Shown piece by piece: positions 1 through 6,079 of a DNA stretch of 6,521 nucleotides. Under the pieces are notes generated by a model, which saw nothing but the letters and a program-made list of their open reading frames with translations, did no database searches and was not told the origin of the DNA. Position 1 is the stretch's first letter, and each line of letters starts with the position of its first letter. Origin of the DNA: Acidobacteria bacterium AH-259-L09 (lineage in GTDB: Bacteria; Acidobacteriota; UBA6911; RPQK01). The DNA lies in the NCBI GenBank assembly GCA_027717875.1, contig JALLOL010000145.1, forward strand, positions 1 through 6,521. The letters are read 5' to 3'. The position numbers were made by a program, and so were the translations under genes.

Positions 1-2
1 CG

Positions 3-1241
3 TTTCGAAAGGGCCTTTCTCCCTTGTCCCTAGCTCCAAATTTTGAAAACTATATCTTCGAGATGCTAACCCATGCTGCTTACGATGACTACTGGAAACA
101 GCTAGGTTTGAACTGGTCTGTCCGCTACCCGGAAACGTCCGACATACCCATGCTGCATATCTCTGGCTGGTACGATACTTATTGTGGAACAGCCATCGGA
201 AACTATTTGGGTCTCCATCCTATCAAGAAGGGACCAATCCGGTTATTGATGGGACCCTGGACCCACGGTGGATCCACTCGAACCTACGCGGGGGAAGTGG
301 AGTTTGGAGCAAGTGCCGCTATTAAAGATTTTTATTCGAAGTTTCATCTGCGATGGTTCGATCATTTTCTAAAAGGCAAGAAAAACGGCGTGGGTGAAGA
401 GCCACCTGTCAAGATCTTTGTAATGGGCACCGGTGATGGTCACAAGGACGAGAATGGACGCCTGTATCATGGGGGATACTGGAGAAGTGAAAAAGAGTGG
501 CCGTTAGTTGGTACGAAGCACACTAAGTATTATTTCCATGCCAACGGTACATTAAGTTCAAAGTTGCCCGATCGAAGGAGCCCACCCATTACCTATACTT
601 ATGACCCCCACGATCCTGTGCCAACGATCGGGGCTAACTCGGGGGGCGGAGGACGTCTTTTCGCGGGTGGCGCTTTTGACCAAAGAGAGAGGGAGTACAA
701 GGGTGATCCAAGGAAGGGCTTCTTCGGCTCGAAGCCTCCCTACCTGCCCCTCAAGGCTCGCCCTGACGTGGTCGTTTTTCAAACAGCACCCTTGCCCGAA
801 GAGGTCGAAGTCATCGGACCTATTACGGTGACACTTTATGCCTCCTCGACGGCGCCAGATACCGATTTTACCGCCAAGCTCATTGATGTTTATCCCCCCA
901 GTCATGACTTTCCCTCTGGGTTTGAGATGAACCTGACAGATGGCATTGTCCGGGCGCGTTTCCGGGATTCCCCCGAAGAGCCTAAACTGATGAAACCTGG
1001 AAAGATCTACGAGTTTGTGATCGAACCGTTTCCCACCGCGAATGTCTTTAAAAAAGGGCATCGCATCCGCATTGACGTATCCAGCAGCAACTTCCCTAGG
1101 TTTGACCGCAACCCCAACACGGGTGAGCCCATAGGAAAGAACCGCCGTATGGTGCCAGCCGACAACTCTATCTACGTTGACCGCAAACATCCTTCTCACG
1201 TAATTTTTCCGATTATTCCTGCAAAACTGAGACAGAATTGA
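3..1241 (+). CDS. CocE/NonD-family alpha/beta hydrolase, 5'-truncated by the window edge
   Basis: Serine hydrolase of the X-Pro dipeptidyl-peptidase S15/CocE class, whose members cleave esters or acyl-peptide bonds. The frame is open to the left edge, so the start lies outside; about 412 residues are visible, against roughly 550-650 for the usual family member. Visible in order: the segment HISGWYDTY, whose Asp (codon 174-176) matches the catalytic acid of CocE; GPWTHGG, whose His (codon 264-266) matches the catalytic base; a hydrophobic/aromatic stretch LRWFDHFLKG typical of the end of the hydrolase domain; and from about base 740 a C-terminal beta-sandwich of the PF08530 type (PLPEEVEVIGPITVTLYASS, then SSSNFPRFDRNPNTGEP). 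The nucleophile motif GxSYxG must be upstream of base 1. Substrate and location cannot be told, because the N-terminus with any signal peptide is missing. It ends with TGA and I see no clear terminator after it. Family assignment is firm; substrate is unknown. Confidence 0.9.
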   Translation, partial: FRKGLSPLSLAPNFENYIFEMLTHAAYDDYWKQLGLNWSVRYPETSDIPMLHISGWYDTYCGTAIGNYLGLHPIKKGPIRLLMGPWTHGGSTRTYAGEVEFGASAAIKDFYSKFHLRWFDHFLKGKKNGVGEEPPVKIFVMGTGDGHKDENGRLYHGGYWRSEKEWPLVGTKHTKYYFHANGTLSSKLPDRRSPPITYTYDPHDPVPTIGANSGGGGRLFAGGAFDQREREYKGDPRKGFFGSKPPYLPLKARPDVVVFQTAPLPEEVEVIGPITVTLYASSTAPDTDFTAKLIDVYPPSHDFPSGFEMNLTDGIVRARFRDSPEEPKLMKPGKIYEFVIEPFPTANVFKKGHRIRIDVSSSNFPRFDRNPNTGEPIGKNRRMVPADNSIYVDRKHPSHVIFPIIPAKLRQN

Positions 1242-1254
1242 AGAGGCCGGACTG

Positions 1255-1464
1255 TTAGAATGGGCGGGTAAATGAATGACGTAAAGATTTATCCAGTAAA
1301 TCTTGCGACGCGAGCTCAACATCAAAGTTTCTTCCTGTCATTCGATCATTTGTCGCGGACATCTTCCGCTGATTTTCCGCTAAAACCATAAGCAATTCCA
1401 TAAAGTTCTTACCTTCCGATATTCCGCTCAGGTCCTTCTTAACCTTATCTAACTCAGACTTCAA
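1255..1464 (-). CDS. Small hypothetical ORF or gene fragment next to an IS end
   Basis: A 69-codon minus-strand frame starting at TTG and ending TAA, convergent with the hydrolase gene. The first 40 residues are rich in Lys, Glu, Asp and Leu (SELDKVKKDLSGISEGKNF) and would form an amphipathic helix, perhaps a short coiled coil. I recognise no family. The frame stays open upstream through the presumed insertion-sequence end at 1470, up to a stop near 1510, so it may be the 3' piece of a gene cut by that element rather than a gene with its own start. No convincing ribosome binding site precedes the TTG. Composition looks protein-like but this is weak support. Confidence 0.25.
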   Translation of the reverse strand: MKSELDKVKKDLSGISEGKNFMELLMVLAENQRKMSATNDRMTGRNFDVELASQDLLDKSLRHSFTRPF

Positions 1465-1469
1465 TTCTG

Positions 1470-1613
1470 TGATCTTTCCCCCAAATTGTGGACACGAAGT
1501 TAAGCACGGTTAACCAGTTGGCGGTATTCAGCCGGGGTTCGGTATCCCAGCTTGAGAGTCCTCTCGATAACAGGCTTCGGCGCTCTGCCAACACCGCTGG
1601 GTTTCAATTTGAT
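1470..1613 (-). mobile_element. Right end of an IS3-type insertion sequence, truncated remnant
   Basis: On the plus strand the remnant begins TGATCTTTCCCCCAAATTG at 1470. The 5' TG (3' CA on the other strand) and the C/G-rich run are typical of IS3-family tips. Reading inward on the minus strand, the transposase frame ends (TAA at 1500-1502) about 30 bases before the tip, which is the usual spacing for the second ORF of IS3 elements. Homology I can recognise stops near 1565, and no matching opposite tip is visible in the window, so most of the element has been lost. The inner boundary is uncertain; 1613 is only where the open frame meets a stop. Confidence 0.55.
1500..1613 (-). pseudogene. 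3' end of an IS3-type transposase (OrfB C-terminus)
   Basis: The minus-strand frame ends with LGYRTPAEYRQLVNRA and TAA. LGYRTPAEY is the hallmark C-terminus of DDE transposases of the IS3 family, normally preceded by a YN..RPHS-like segment. Here the preceding residues (GRAPKPVIERT) do not give that segment, and a stop is met at 1614-1616, so the DDE catalytic core is absent and the recognisable part is about 21 codons. It cannot be functional. The plus-strand frame across the same bases, from 1488 to 1757, is the antisense of this remnant and is not called. Confidence 0.6.
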
Positions 1614-1717
1614 TCACGCTGGGCCCAACGAAGGACTCGCCTCTTCAATACGGCTCGTCCCGAATCGAAATTTACGGCAAAAATAGGACTTGACGAACCA
1701 AAAACAGACCCCCCTAG

Positions 1718-1852
1718 CGCCTTTTTCGTTTGGCAATCCAGATCAATGGACGGATAGTCGGCTTAGCGGAGAAGTGGCCGGAGCTAGCAGGCGTGTCCAA
1801 AGCGGAAAGAGCCTATTATTTCCTGCAAAATCAGCAGGATGCGCCCGTCTGA
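1718..1852 (+). pseudogene. Unassigned 44-codon coding-like fragment before the broken ATPase
   Basis: Between a TAG at 1715-1717 and a TGA at 1850-1852 the plus strand reads RLFRLAIQINGRIV then GLAEKWPELAGVSKAERAY and ends in LQNQQDAPV. The residue pattern (alternating charged and hydrophobic residues, few rare residues) looks like genuine protein and like a C-terminus, but there is no ATG and no ribosome binding site. A TTG at 1730-1732 is the only plausible start. I recognise no family. It ends 28 bases before the ATG of the ATPase fragment in the same direction, so the two may once have been neighbours in one operon. It may equally be chance. Confidence 0.25.
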
Positions 1853-1880
1853 TTCATATGATGCGCGGCAGAATTACTAG

Positions 1881-2270
1881 ATGATCCCCCGCGAGGTTCA
1901 GGCTCTGTTCGACAAGCTCCAGCCAATCCACGGCAGCAAGCTTGAAGTGCTGAGGATAGAGTACCAATTGAACCCGTCAGCCAGGCCAGAAATCGAGTTT
2001 CTCCTTTCTGATCTTGCCGCAAAGCATCTAGGGGAGCACCAGCTGACACCGTCTCCAAAACAGGCCGTCCGCGGAAAATACGCTCTCGGCCAAGTGATTG
2101 TTGGTGCCCGGCCATGGGATACCTTCGGTCTCCACGAAAATGAATGGATTCAGCACGTGGGCGTCTTTGGGCGCTCAGGAGGCGGCAAGACAAACGTTGA
2201 GTTTCTTATCCTGAAAGAGTTCGCAGCCCAGGGAAAACCCTTCCTCGTCTTCGACTGGAAGCGCAACTAG
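1881..2270 (+). pseudogene. Truncated HerA/DUF87-like ATP-binding protein, N-terminal 129 residues
   Basis: The frame starts at ATG directly after a TAG and runs 129 codons. Residues 90-104 contain IQHVGVFGRSGGGKTN, a clear Walker A (GRSGGGKT, residues 97-104) in the context used by HerA/FtsK-like P-loop ATPases with a DUF87-type domain. It continues to FLVFDWKRN, the beta-strand after the Walker A helix, and then meets TAG. The family continues for several hundred residues with Walker B, sensor and arginine-finger motifs. None of these is present and I see no continuation in the other two frames after 2270, so the gene has lost its 3' part by deletion or rearrangement. The N-terminal 85 residues are not recognisable beyond belonging to this family. 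A bare Walker A without Walker B cannot hydrolyse ATP. Such ATPases act in DNA translocation, repair or defence, but nothing here fixes the role. Confidence 0.7.
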
Positions 2271-2277
2271 AACCCCA

Positions 2278-2451
2278 TCATTCGTCACTCCCCGGTCTCC
2301 ATCCCGTGATGTCATAGAACGCCTCCAGTAACCCGCCAGCGTGCTCCCGATAAGCCCGTGTGGTCAGCCTGTACAGCTTGATGTCGTTCAGATAGTTTAA
2401 GTTTAGGTAGTTGACGGCAGGGTCGTTACGGCTCGCAGGTATACATTCACT
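2278..2451 (-). pseudogene. Unassigned 57-codon C-terminal-like fragment, antisense to the ATPase remnant
   Basis: The minus strand is open from a stop at 2452-2454 to a TGA at 2278-2280 and reads in part NDPAVNYLNLNYLNDIK, then LYRLTTRAYREHAGGLLEA, ending ITGWRPGSDE. The sequence is helical with heptad-like hydrophobic spacing and ends in a natural-looking polar tail, so I take it for the C-terminus of a lost gene. There is no ATG and no ribosome binding site. Its stop lies 7 bases from the stop of the ATPase fragment on the other strand, which marks the likely rearrangement junction. I do not recognise the family; a helical outer-membrane or coiled-coil C-terminus is conceivable. Confidence 0.3.
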
Positions 2452-2540
2452 TTACTGCAAGCTCGACGATTGTAACAAAAGAACCCTACAGATACCTGTC
2501 TTACTGTCGCTGATTATCAGTCCTGTGTTGTCGGTGAGAC

Positions 2541-4148
2541 CTAAAGAAGGCGCTCGATCAATAGGAGCAAATCTTTCTCGCGATGCTCTGCACCACCAAA
2601 GAGCACGGAGTTTATGCGCCCATCCTTGTCGATAATAATATGGGTCGGGAAACTTGAAACTTTGAACTGTTTTGCGATTTCCTGAGAGTTGGGGATGACG
2701 TGATACTTAAACTCGGTTTTCTGGAGAAAGTGCCGTAAGGCTTCTTTTCCATCCAATGCAAAGGCAAGGCAGATTACATCTTTGCCCTCAAGCTCGTCCA
2801 CCAGCTTGTTGAGTCCTGGAATTTCGTGCCTGCAGGGGGGACAGTTGATAAACCAAAAATTGAGAACGACAACTTTCCCCAATAGCTGATTCAGATTGAA
2901 TCTCCTGCCTTCCAGCGATGTCACGTTGAAGAAGGGGGCAGCTAGGCTCTTCTGCTCAGATGTCGATTTCCTCTCATCTATTCGAGTGGGTTCACGACCT
3001 CCAGCACGTGGTAGCGTTTTGGGTTTAGGTGATTCATCTCCAAGAGAATAGACTAGCAGCAGGCGGGGCGAGTCCTCTTTAGCGGTGTCAGTAAAATATA
3101 AGTTCCCTTGATCGTCAGAACCGACCAGCCCGGAGTCCGAAGAAATCTGGCTAAAGGCGGGCCGTCCGTCGAGTGTGTAGAAGTGAAGACGATATTCTTG
3201 AGGTTGATGGGTCTGTAAACAGATGACCAAATACCGATCCTTGACGACAGCGATTTTCGTGACTCTGGTCCAGCTCTTTTTCCATTGATCATGCCAGTCT
3301 TTGTCCAATAGTCTTCGCTCTTTGTCGACGGTTTCCGGGGGAGAGACATAGTAAGGGTCCTGTTGCACATGAAAGTCCCCGACGTAAGCGCCGTCCGCTG
3401 TGTACTTACGCACCTCATAGTCAACCTGGCCCACTGCGTAGATATTCCCTGAGCCGTCAGTGTCGAGGAAGAAACGCGGTGGGTAATTGGGGCGAAATTC
3501 CTCCTGCGGCGACAATAAGCTTCTGCGTTCTGACCCCAATAACTTGACGACCTTTTCGCCCCGTACCAAGGCTGCGTGGGGACCCTCAATAGATGATAAA
3601 CCCACCAATAGATCGCCCTTGGGAGACTCCGTGACCGTGAACGGGAAGAGACCATCTAGTTGAATACGTTTCTCGAAAGACCCTTCCGGTGTCAAAACTA
3701 AGATCCCTCTGTGATCAGTGGCATAAAGACGATTGTTTCGCCCACTGAAGTGGACATCGAAAGCACGCTTCATTTCGAGCCGATTTCGCAGATCATCTCC
3801 CATGTACCGAACTAGGTTTCCTTGAAGACCGAATTCCCGGATTGTATTACCTACCGGGTCGACGACATATAATGCCTTGGATGTGACTGAGAGAGTGAAA
3901 GTGGAGCGGATCGGTCTATGCGACTCGGGGGTTAGACGAATTTTCCTTCGGAGTCTCAGTTCAGGAGCCTTTGCCTTACGCTCCTGATCAGGGAAGAATC
4001 TTGGCCTGACGTCGTCGCTGGCTGCCACAGACGGCAGACCCTCTTTCCTCCGGCTCGTCGCCTTTTCGATCTCCTGAACATTTGCATGGAAGTTCTCAGT
4101 GCAGGCTATCGAAGCTACGAAAAACCAAAAGATTGCTTTCTTCATCAT
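2541..4148 (-). CDS. Exported beta-propeller/TlpA-type thioredoxin fusion protein
   Basis: A 535-residue protein with an N-terminal export signal (MMKK, then AIFWFFVASIA, with a Cys at residue 16). A weak lipobox (SIAC) makes a lipoprotein possible, though signal peptidase I cleavage after Ala15 is equally likely. Residues about 75-385 form an NHL/6-bladed-propeller-like region with repeated strands such as ALYVVDPVGNTIREF, RLYATDHRGILVLTPEG and NIYAVGQVDYEVRKY. Residues about 402-535 are a TlpA/ResA-type thioredoxin domain: VVVLNFWFINCPPC (active-site cysteines 436 and 439) and a cis-proline loop SSFPTHIIIDKDGRI (Pro501). The usual Trp before the first Cys is replaced by Asn. Predicted role is thiol-disulfide exchange or cysteine reduction outside the cytoplasm, with the propeller giving partner or ligand binding. 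Two ATGs are adjacent (4146-4148 and 4143-4145); a GAGG lies about 12 bases upstream of the first. It lies downstream of the sialidase-like gene in the same direction. Domain calls are firm; the partner is unknown. Confidence 0.88.
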   Translation of the reverse strand: MMKKAIFWFFVASIACTENFHANVQEIEKATSRRKEGLPSVAASDDVRPRFFPDQERKAKAPELRLRRKIRLTPESHRPIRSTFTLSVTSKALYVVDPVGNTIREFGLQGNLVRYMGDDLRNRLEMKRAFDVHFSGRNNRLYATDHRGILVLTPEGSFEKRIQLDGLFPFTVTESPKGDLLVGLSSIEGPHAALVRGEKVVKLLGSERRSLLSPQEEFRPNYPPRFFLDTDGSGNIYAVGQVDYEVRKYTADGAYVGDFHVQQDPYYVSPPETVDKERRLLDKDWHDQWKKSWTRVTKIAVVKDRYLVICLQTHQPQEYRLHFYTLDGRPAFSQISSDSGLVGSDDQGNLYFTDTAKEDSPRLLLVYSLGDESPKPKTLPRAGGREPTRIDERKSTSEQKSLAAPFFNVTSLEGRRFNLNQLLGKVVVLNFWFINCPPCRHEIPGLNKLVDELEGKDVICLAFALDGKEALRHFLQKTEFKYHVIPNSQEIAKQFKVSSFPTHIIIDKDGRINSVLFGGAEHREKDLLLLIERLL

Positions 4149-4285
4149 TTCTCTTTCGTTCCTCGTAGGCAGGGAACATCATGCAGCAACAATTCGTTTA
4201 AATAGAAATTCCTTCTTTTGAAATCTTTTTTCTTCGGTATTAGTTTGCAGGAGATCACGTGCAGCAGTTTTTCTTCTGCCTCTCT

Positions 4286-4307
4286 GGCGCGCAGCCACTG
4301 CAGCGCC
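4286..4307. repeat. Strong GC-rich hairpin between the two minus-strand genes
   Basis: GGCGCGCAG (4286-4294) pairs with CTGCAGCGCC (4298-4307) around a CCA loop: nine base pairs with one bulged base. It lies 45 bases after the stop of the sialidase-like gene. No T-run follows on either strand, so it is not a standard intrinsic terminator. It may be a processing or stabilising element, or a factor-dependent pause. The rest of the 203-base spacer, from 4149 to 4351, holds no recognised gene; a 45-codon, very basic minus-strand frame (4316 to 4179) overlaps the hairpin and is unconvincing. Confidence 0.4.
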
Positions 4308-4351
4308 GTTTAGCATGATCGTAGCGCCGCCCTGTTTAGAAAAATGAGGAT

Positions 4352-5617
4352 TCAGTCAGAAGCCTTTAGTCTTGCCACGGCGGTGCGTACTCTTTTCACG
4401 TGCCCGCCAACATCTGTCCAGGCAAAGACAATCTCGTCCCCGCTTCTTTCCATACGAGGAAAACCACTGGCTCGGGCTGCACTGGAGCCGGCGATCAACC
4501 AGGAAGGCTGGAAGGAGCCGTCGGAAAGAACCCGCCGAACCCGGAGTTCGGCCCTGTCACCTGTTGCTTTCAGCCAGCTCACTAACGCACCCCCATGGGG
4601 CAGTAACACAGTGTCGACGCGGCCCAGCGGATGCCCTTCATCAATTCGCACTGGCTTGCCAAAGCTTTGACCACCGTCGGTGGAGAAAACGATGTACACG
4701 CGTGGAACAGCTTTGGCCGCAGTGAACCAGGCAATGGCAACTTGCTGGCCTTCAGCAGAAACAGCTGGGCCGTTTACCGGGCAGCCAGGAATCTCCCAAC
4801 CGTCTCCGTGCAGCGTCTGGGGTTCGGACCACCGGCCGCCCACGAAGCGAACCACGGAAATATCCCGGGTCTCCAGTTCCGAACGATCCCGGTATGCCAC
4901 GATCGCACCCTGGGGCGTCATCGCCGCCGAGGTCTGGCAGCACTCACACACACGCCCGTCCAGGAGGATTTCTTGGCCCATAAGTCCGTCCGCTCCAATG
5001 ACAATGTGTCTCAAATTCATACCGCCGTGACCTTCGCGGGCGCCTTTGCCGGCGGCCATCTCCCGACCGTCTAACCACACGGCCGCAAGCTGGCTCTTGC
5101 CCCAAGGCAGTAGCGAGACAAACCCGTGCTCAGTTGGGGTCCCATCCCGATGGGGAATCATGGGCTTGCCCCAGGTCTGCCCCCCGTCCGATGAGCGGGC
5201 GATGTAGACGTCGTAAGAGTAAGTGCCCCCTGAGCTCTTGACCAGCCAGTGAGCGGCCAAAGAACCGTCTGCAAGTGCAATCAGGGATGGGAAATCGGCC
5301 CAGTTCACGAACCAATCTTGGCCGCTGGAGATGGTCAGGGGCGCTGACCATCCTCTTCCTTGGCGCACCGAAAAACGAAAAGCGTACCTGTCCCCGGAGG
5401 GCTCGAGCCAGCTCAGAAAAACCCGTCCGTCCGGGGCTGTGGAGATGTTGGCCTCGCCACTGCCGGGGCCAGCCGGAGATTTGATCTCCAACACGTTTGG
5501 TGACAACGCCGGGTTCGGGAGCTCCCCGCCGCCTGCTGCCTGTAAGAGCAGCACCGCGGTGAGGCTGAAAGCCACCATCCCGAATGGAGTCCGAACTTTC
5601 CTACCGACATTCCTCAT
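4352..5617 (-). CDS. Exported sialidase-fold (BNR/Asp-box) protein with CxCC motif
   Basis: Secreted beta-propeller of the sialidase superfamily. I prefer the ATG at 5615-5617, which gives 421 residues: GGGG lies 5 bases upstream, and the N-terminus MRNVGRKVRTPFG followed by MVAFSLTAVLLLQAA is a normal signal peptide. An ATG at 5651-5653 would add 12 residues (MKKPGELGSGVN) without a good ribosome site. Residue numbers below use that longer form. Two Asp-boxes are clear: SSDGGQTW (154-161) and STDGGQSF (324-331). Between them lie DGRVCECCQTSAA (Cys236, 238, 239) and WEIPGCPVNGP (Cys291), both of which I recall as conserved in a family annotated as exo-alpha-sialidase. I see no FRIP motif or obvious arginine triad, so true sialidase activity is doubtful; the cysteines suggest a metal site or disulfides. 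Its downstream neighbour is a CPPC thioredoxin protein, in line with a redox or metal-loading link, which is inference. It ends TGA at 4352-4354. Confidence 0.85.
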   Translation of the reverse strand: MRNVGRKVRTPFGMVAFSLTAVLLLQAAGGGELPNPALSPNVLEIKSPAGPGSGEANISTAPDGRVFLSWLEPSGDRYAFRFSVRQGRGWSAPLTISSGQDWFVNWADFPSLIALADGSLAAHWLVKSSGGTYSYDVYIARSSDGGQTWGKPMIPHRDGTPTEHGFVSLLPWGKSQLAAVWLDGREMAAGKGAREGHGGMNLRHIVIGADGLMGQEILLDGRVCECCQTSAAMTPQGAIVAYRDRSELETRDISVVRFVGGRWSEPQTLHGDGWEIPGCPVNGPAVSAEGQQVAIAWFTAAKAVPRVYIVFSTDGGQSFGKPVRIDEGHPLGRVDTVLLPHGGALVSWLKATGDRAELRVRRVLSDGSFQPSWLIAGSSAARASGFPRMERSGDEIVFAWTDVGGHVKRVRTAVARLKASD

Positions 5618-5711
5618 ATTAACCCCAGATCCGAGTTCGCCTGGCTTCTTCATGATGAATGATCAAAGCCTATCAGCTCTCCAACCTTGAATCCACTGCT
5701 GTTTGGTCATC

Positions 5712-5723
5712 TTTCGGCCGAAA
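5712..5723. promoter_or_regulatory. Perfect 12-base palindrome, candidate operator
   Basis: TTTCGGCCGAAA is a perfect dyad about 95 bases upstream of the preferred start of the sialidase-like gene. The same bases also allow a small hairpin, GGCCG-AAAA-CGGCC (5716-5729). No T-run follows, so it is not a terminator. A dimeric repressor site is possible. No convincing promoter hexamers for the minus-strand gene could be assigned around it. Confidence 0.3.
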
Positions 5724-5951
5724 ACGGCCTCTGATTCTTGGGTTATCCAGGTACTTTCGTCAAAATCTGATAATCGGAGACACCTCTCCAGCCATCTTGT
5801 CAGAAACTCAAACGTGGTCCGAGCTGTTCGCTTGTTTGAAATCCGATTTCATTTTTGCTGCGACCCCTACAGCCTTTAAAAACAGGTGTCAGCGAACCCT
5901 TGGGGAGAGCAAGAAAAACAGGCGGGGTCACACGTTGCCTTCAAAAAGCTC
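5724..5951. other. Divergent intergenic region without a supported gene
   Basis: Frames on the plus strand here (for example from 5659 and from 5855) have no ribosome site and no recognisable residues, and I do not call them. One short direct repeat is visible, AAAAACAGG at 5878-5886 and at 5914-5922, 36 bases apart. I assign no function to it. Confidence 0.4.
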
Positions 5952-5980
5952 TTGACAAGGCCCTCATCCAGGATCAGAAT
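5952..5980 (+). promoter_or_regulatory. Sigma70-like promoter for the HU gene leader
   Basis: A perfect -35 hexamer TTGACA (5952-5957) is followed after exactly 17 bases by CAGAAT (5975-5980), which matches four of six bases of TATAAT including the key A2 and T6. Transcription would start near 5987 and give a leader of about 130 bases before the HU start codon. It is the best promoter match I noticed in the intergenic region and points toward the HU gene. Confidence 0.5.
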
Positions 5981-5987
5981 CGGTACT

Positions 5988-6079
5988 GGTCCCAAGCGGT
6001 CCACGATGAAGTGGCCACGAGGTTGATCGAAAGGTCAGCGGAGGTTACAAAGCCACAAGTCTAAAGGTCACTTGGGACC
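5988..6079 (+). promoter_or_regulatory. Candidate antiterminator pairing in the HU leader
   Basis: GGTCCCAAG (5988-5996), at the very start of the predicted transcript, is perfectly complementary to CTTGGGACC (6071-6079), nine pairs. The second segment covers the loop and most of the right arm of the terminator-like hairpin downstream, so the two structures exclude each other. This is the geometry of an attenuator. What would shift the balance (a protein, a ligand or a translating ribosome) cannot be read here. I do not recognise a known riboswitch class. Confidence 0.35.

Noticed and set aside
558..1325. Long minus-strand frame of 255 codons opposite the hydrolase gene
   Set aside because: The plus strand has clear CocE motifs throughout. 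The antisense frame has no recognisable motif and runs past the gene's stop; it is a shadow.
1793..1812. GTGTCCAAAGCGGAAAGAG as a possible opposite tip of the IS3 element
   Set aside because: It shares only GTGTCCA and GGAAAGA with the tip at 1470, with different spacing, and lies inside a coding-like frame. The match is too weak to call an inverted repeat.
2510..2520. CTGATTATCAG palindrome after the propeller/thioredoxin gene as a terminator
   Set aside because: The arms leave a single-base loop, so it cannot form a stable RNA hairpin, and no T-run follows on the minus strand.
3053..3655. Minus-strand frame of 200 codons in another phase within the propeller/thioredoxin gene
   Set aside because: It overlaps the propeller repeats of the real gene on the same strand and is very rich in Arg, Ser and Thr, typical of an out-of-phase translation.
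4179..4316. Very basic 45-codon minus-strand frame between the two exported-protein genes
   Set aside because: It starts at an ATG without a Shine-Dalgarno and overlaps the GC hairpin. The Arg/Lys richness can come from the A/G-rich sequence alone.
5331..5690. Plus-strand frame of 119 codons opposite the 5' end of the sialidase-like gene
   Set aside because: It is antisense to a clear signal peptide and propeller start and has no ribosome site or motif.
5659..6064. Two plus-strand frames (5659-5955 and 5855-6064) in the intergenic region
   Set aside because: They have no ribosome binding sites, no recognisable residues and no convincing composition. The second ends at the terminator-like hairpin, which is noted as a possible leader peptide instead.
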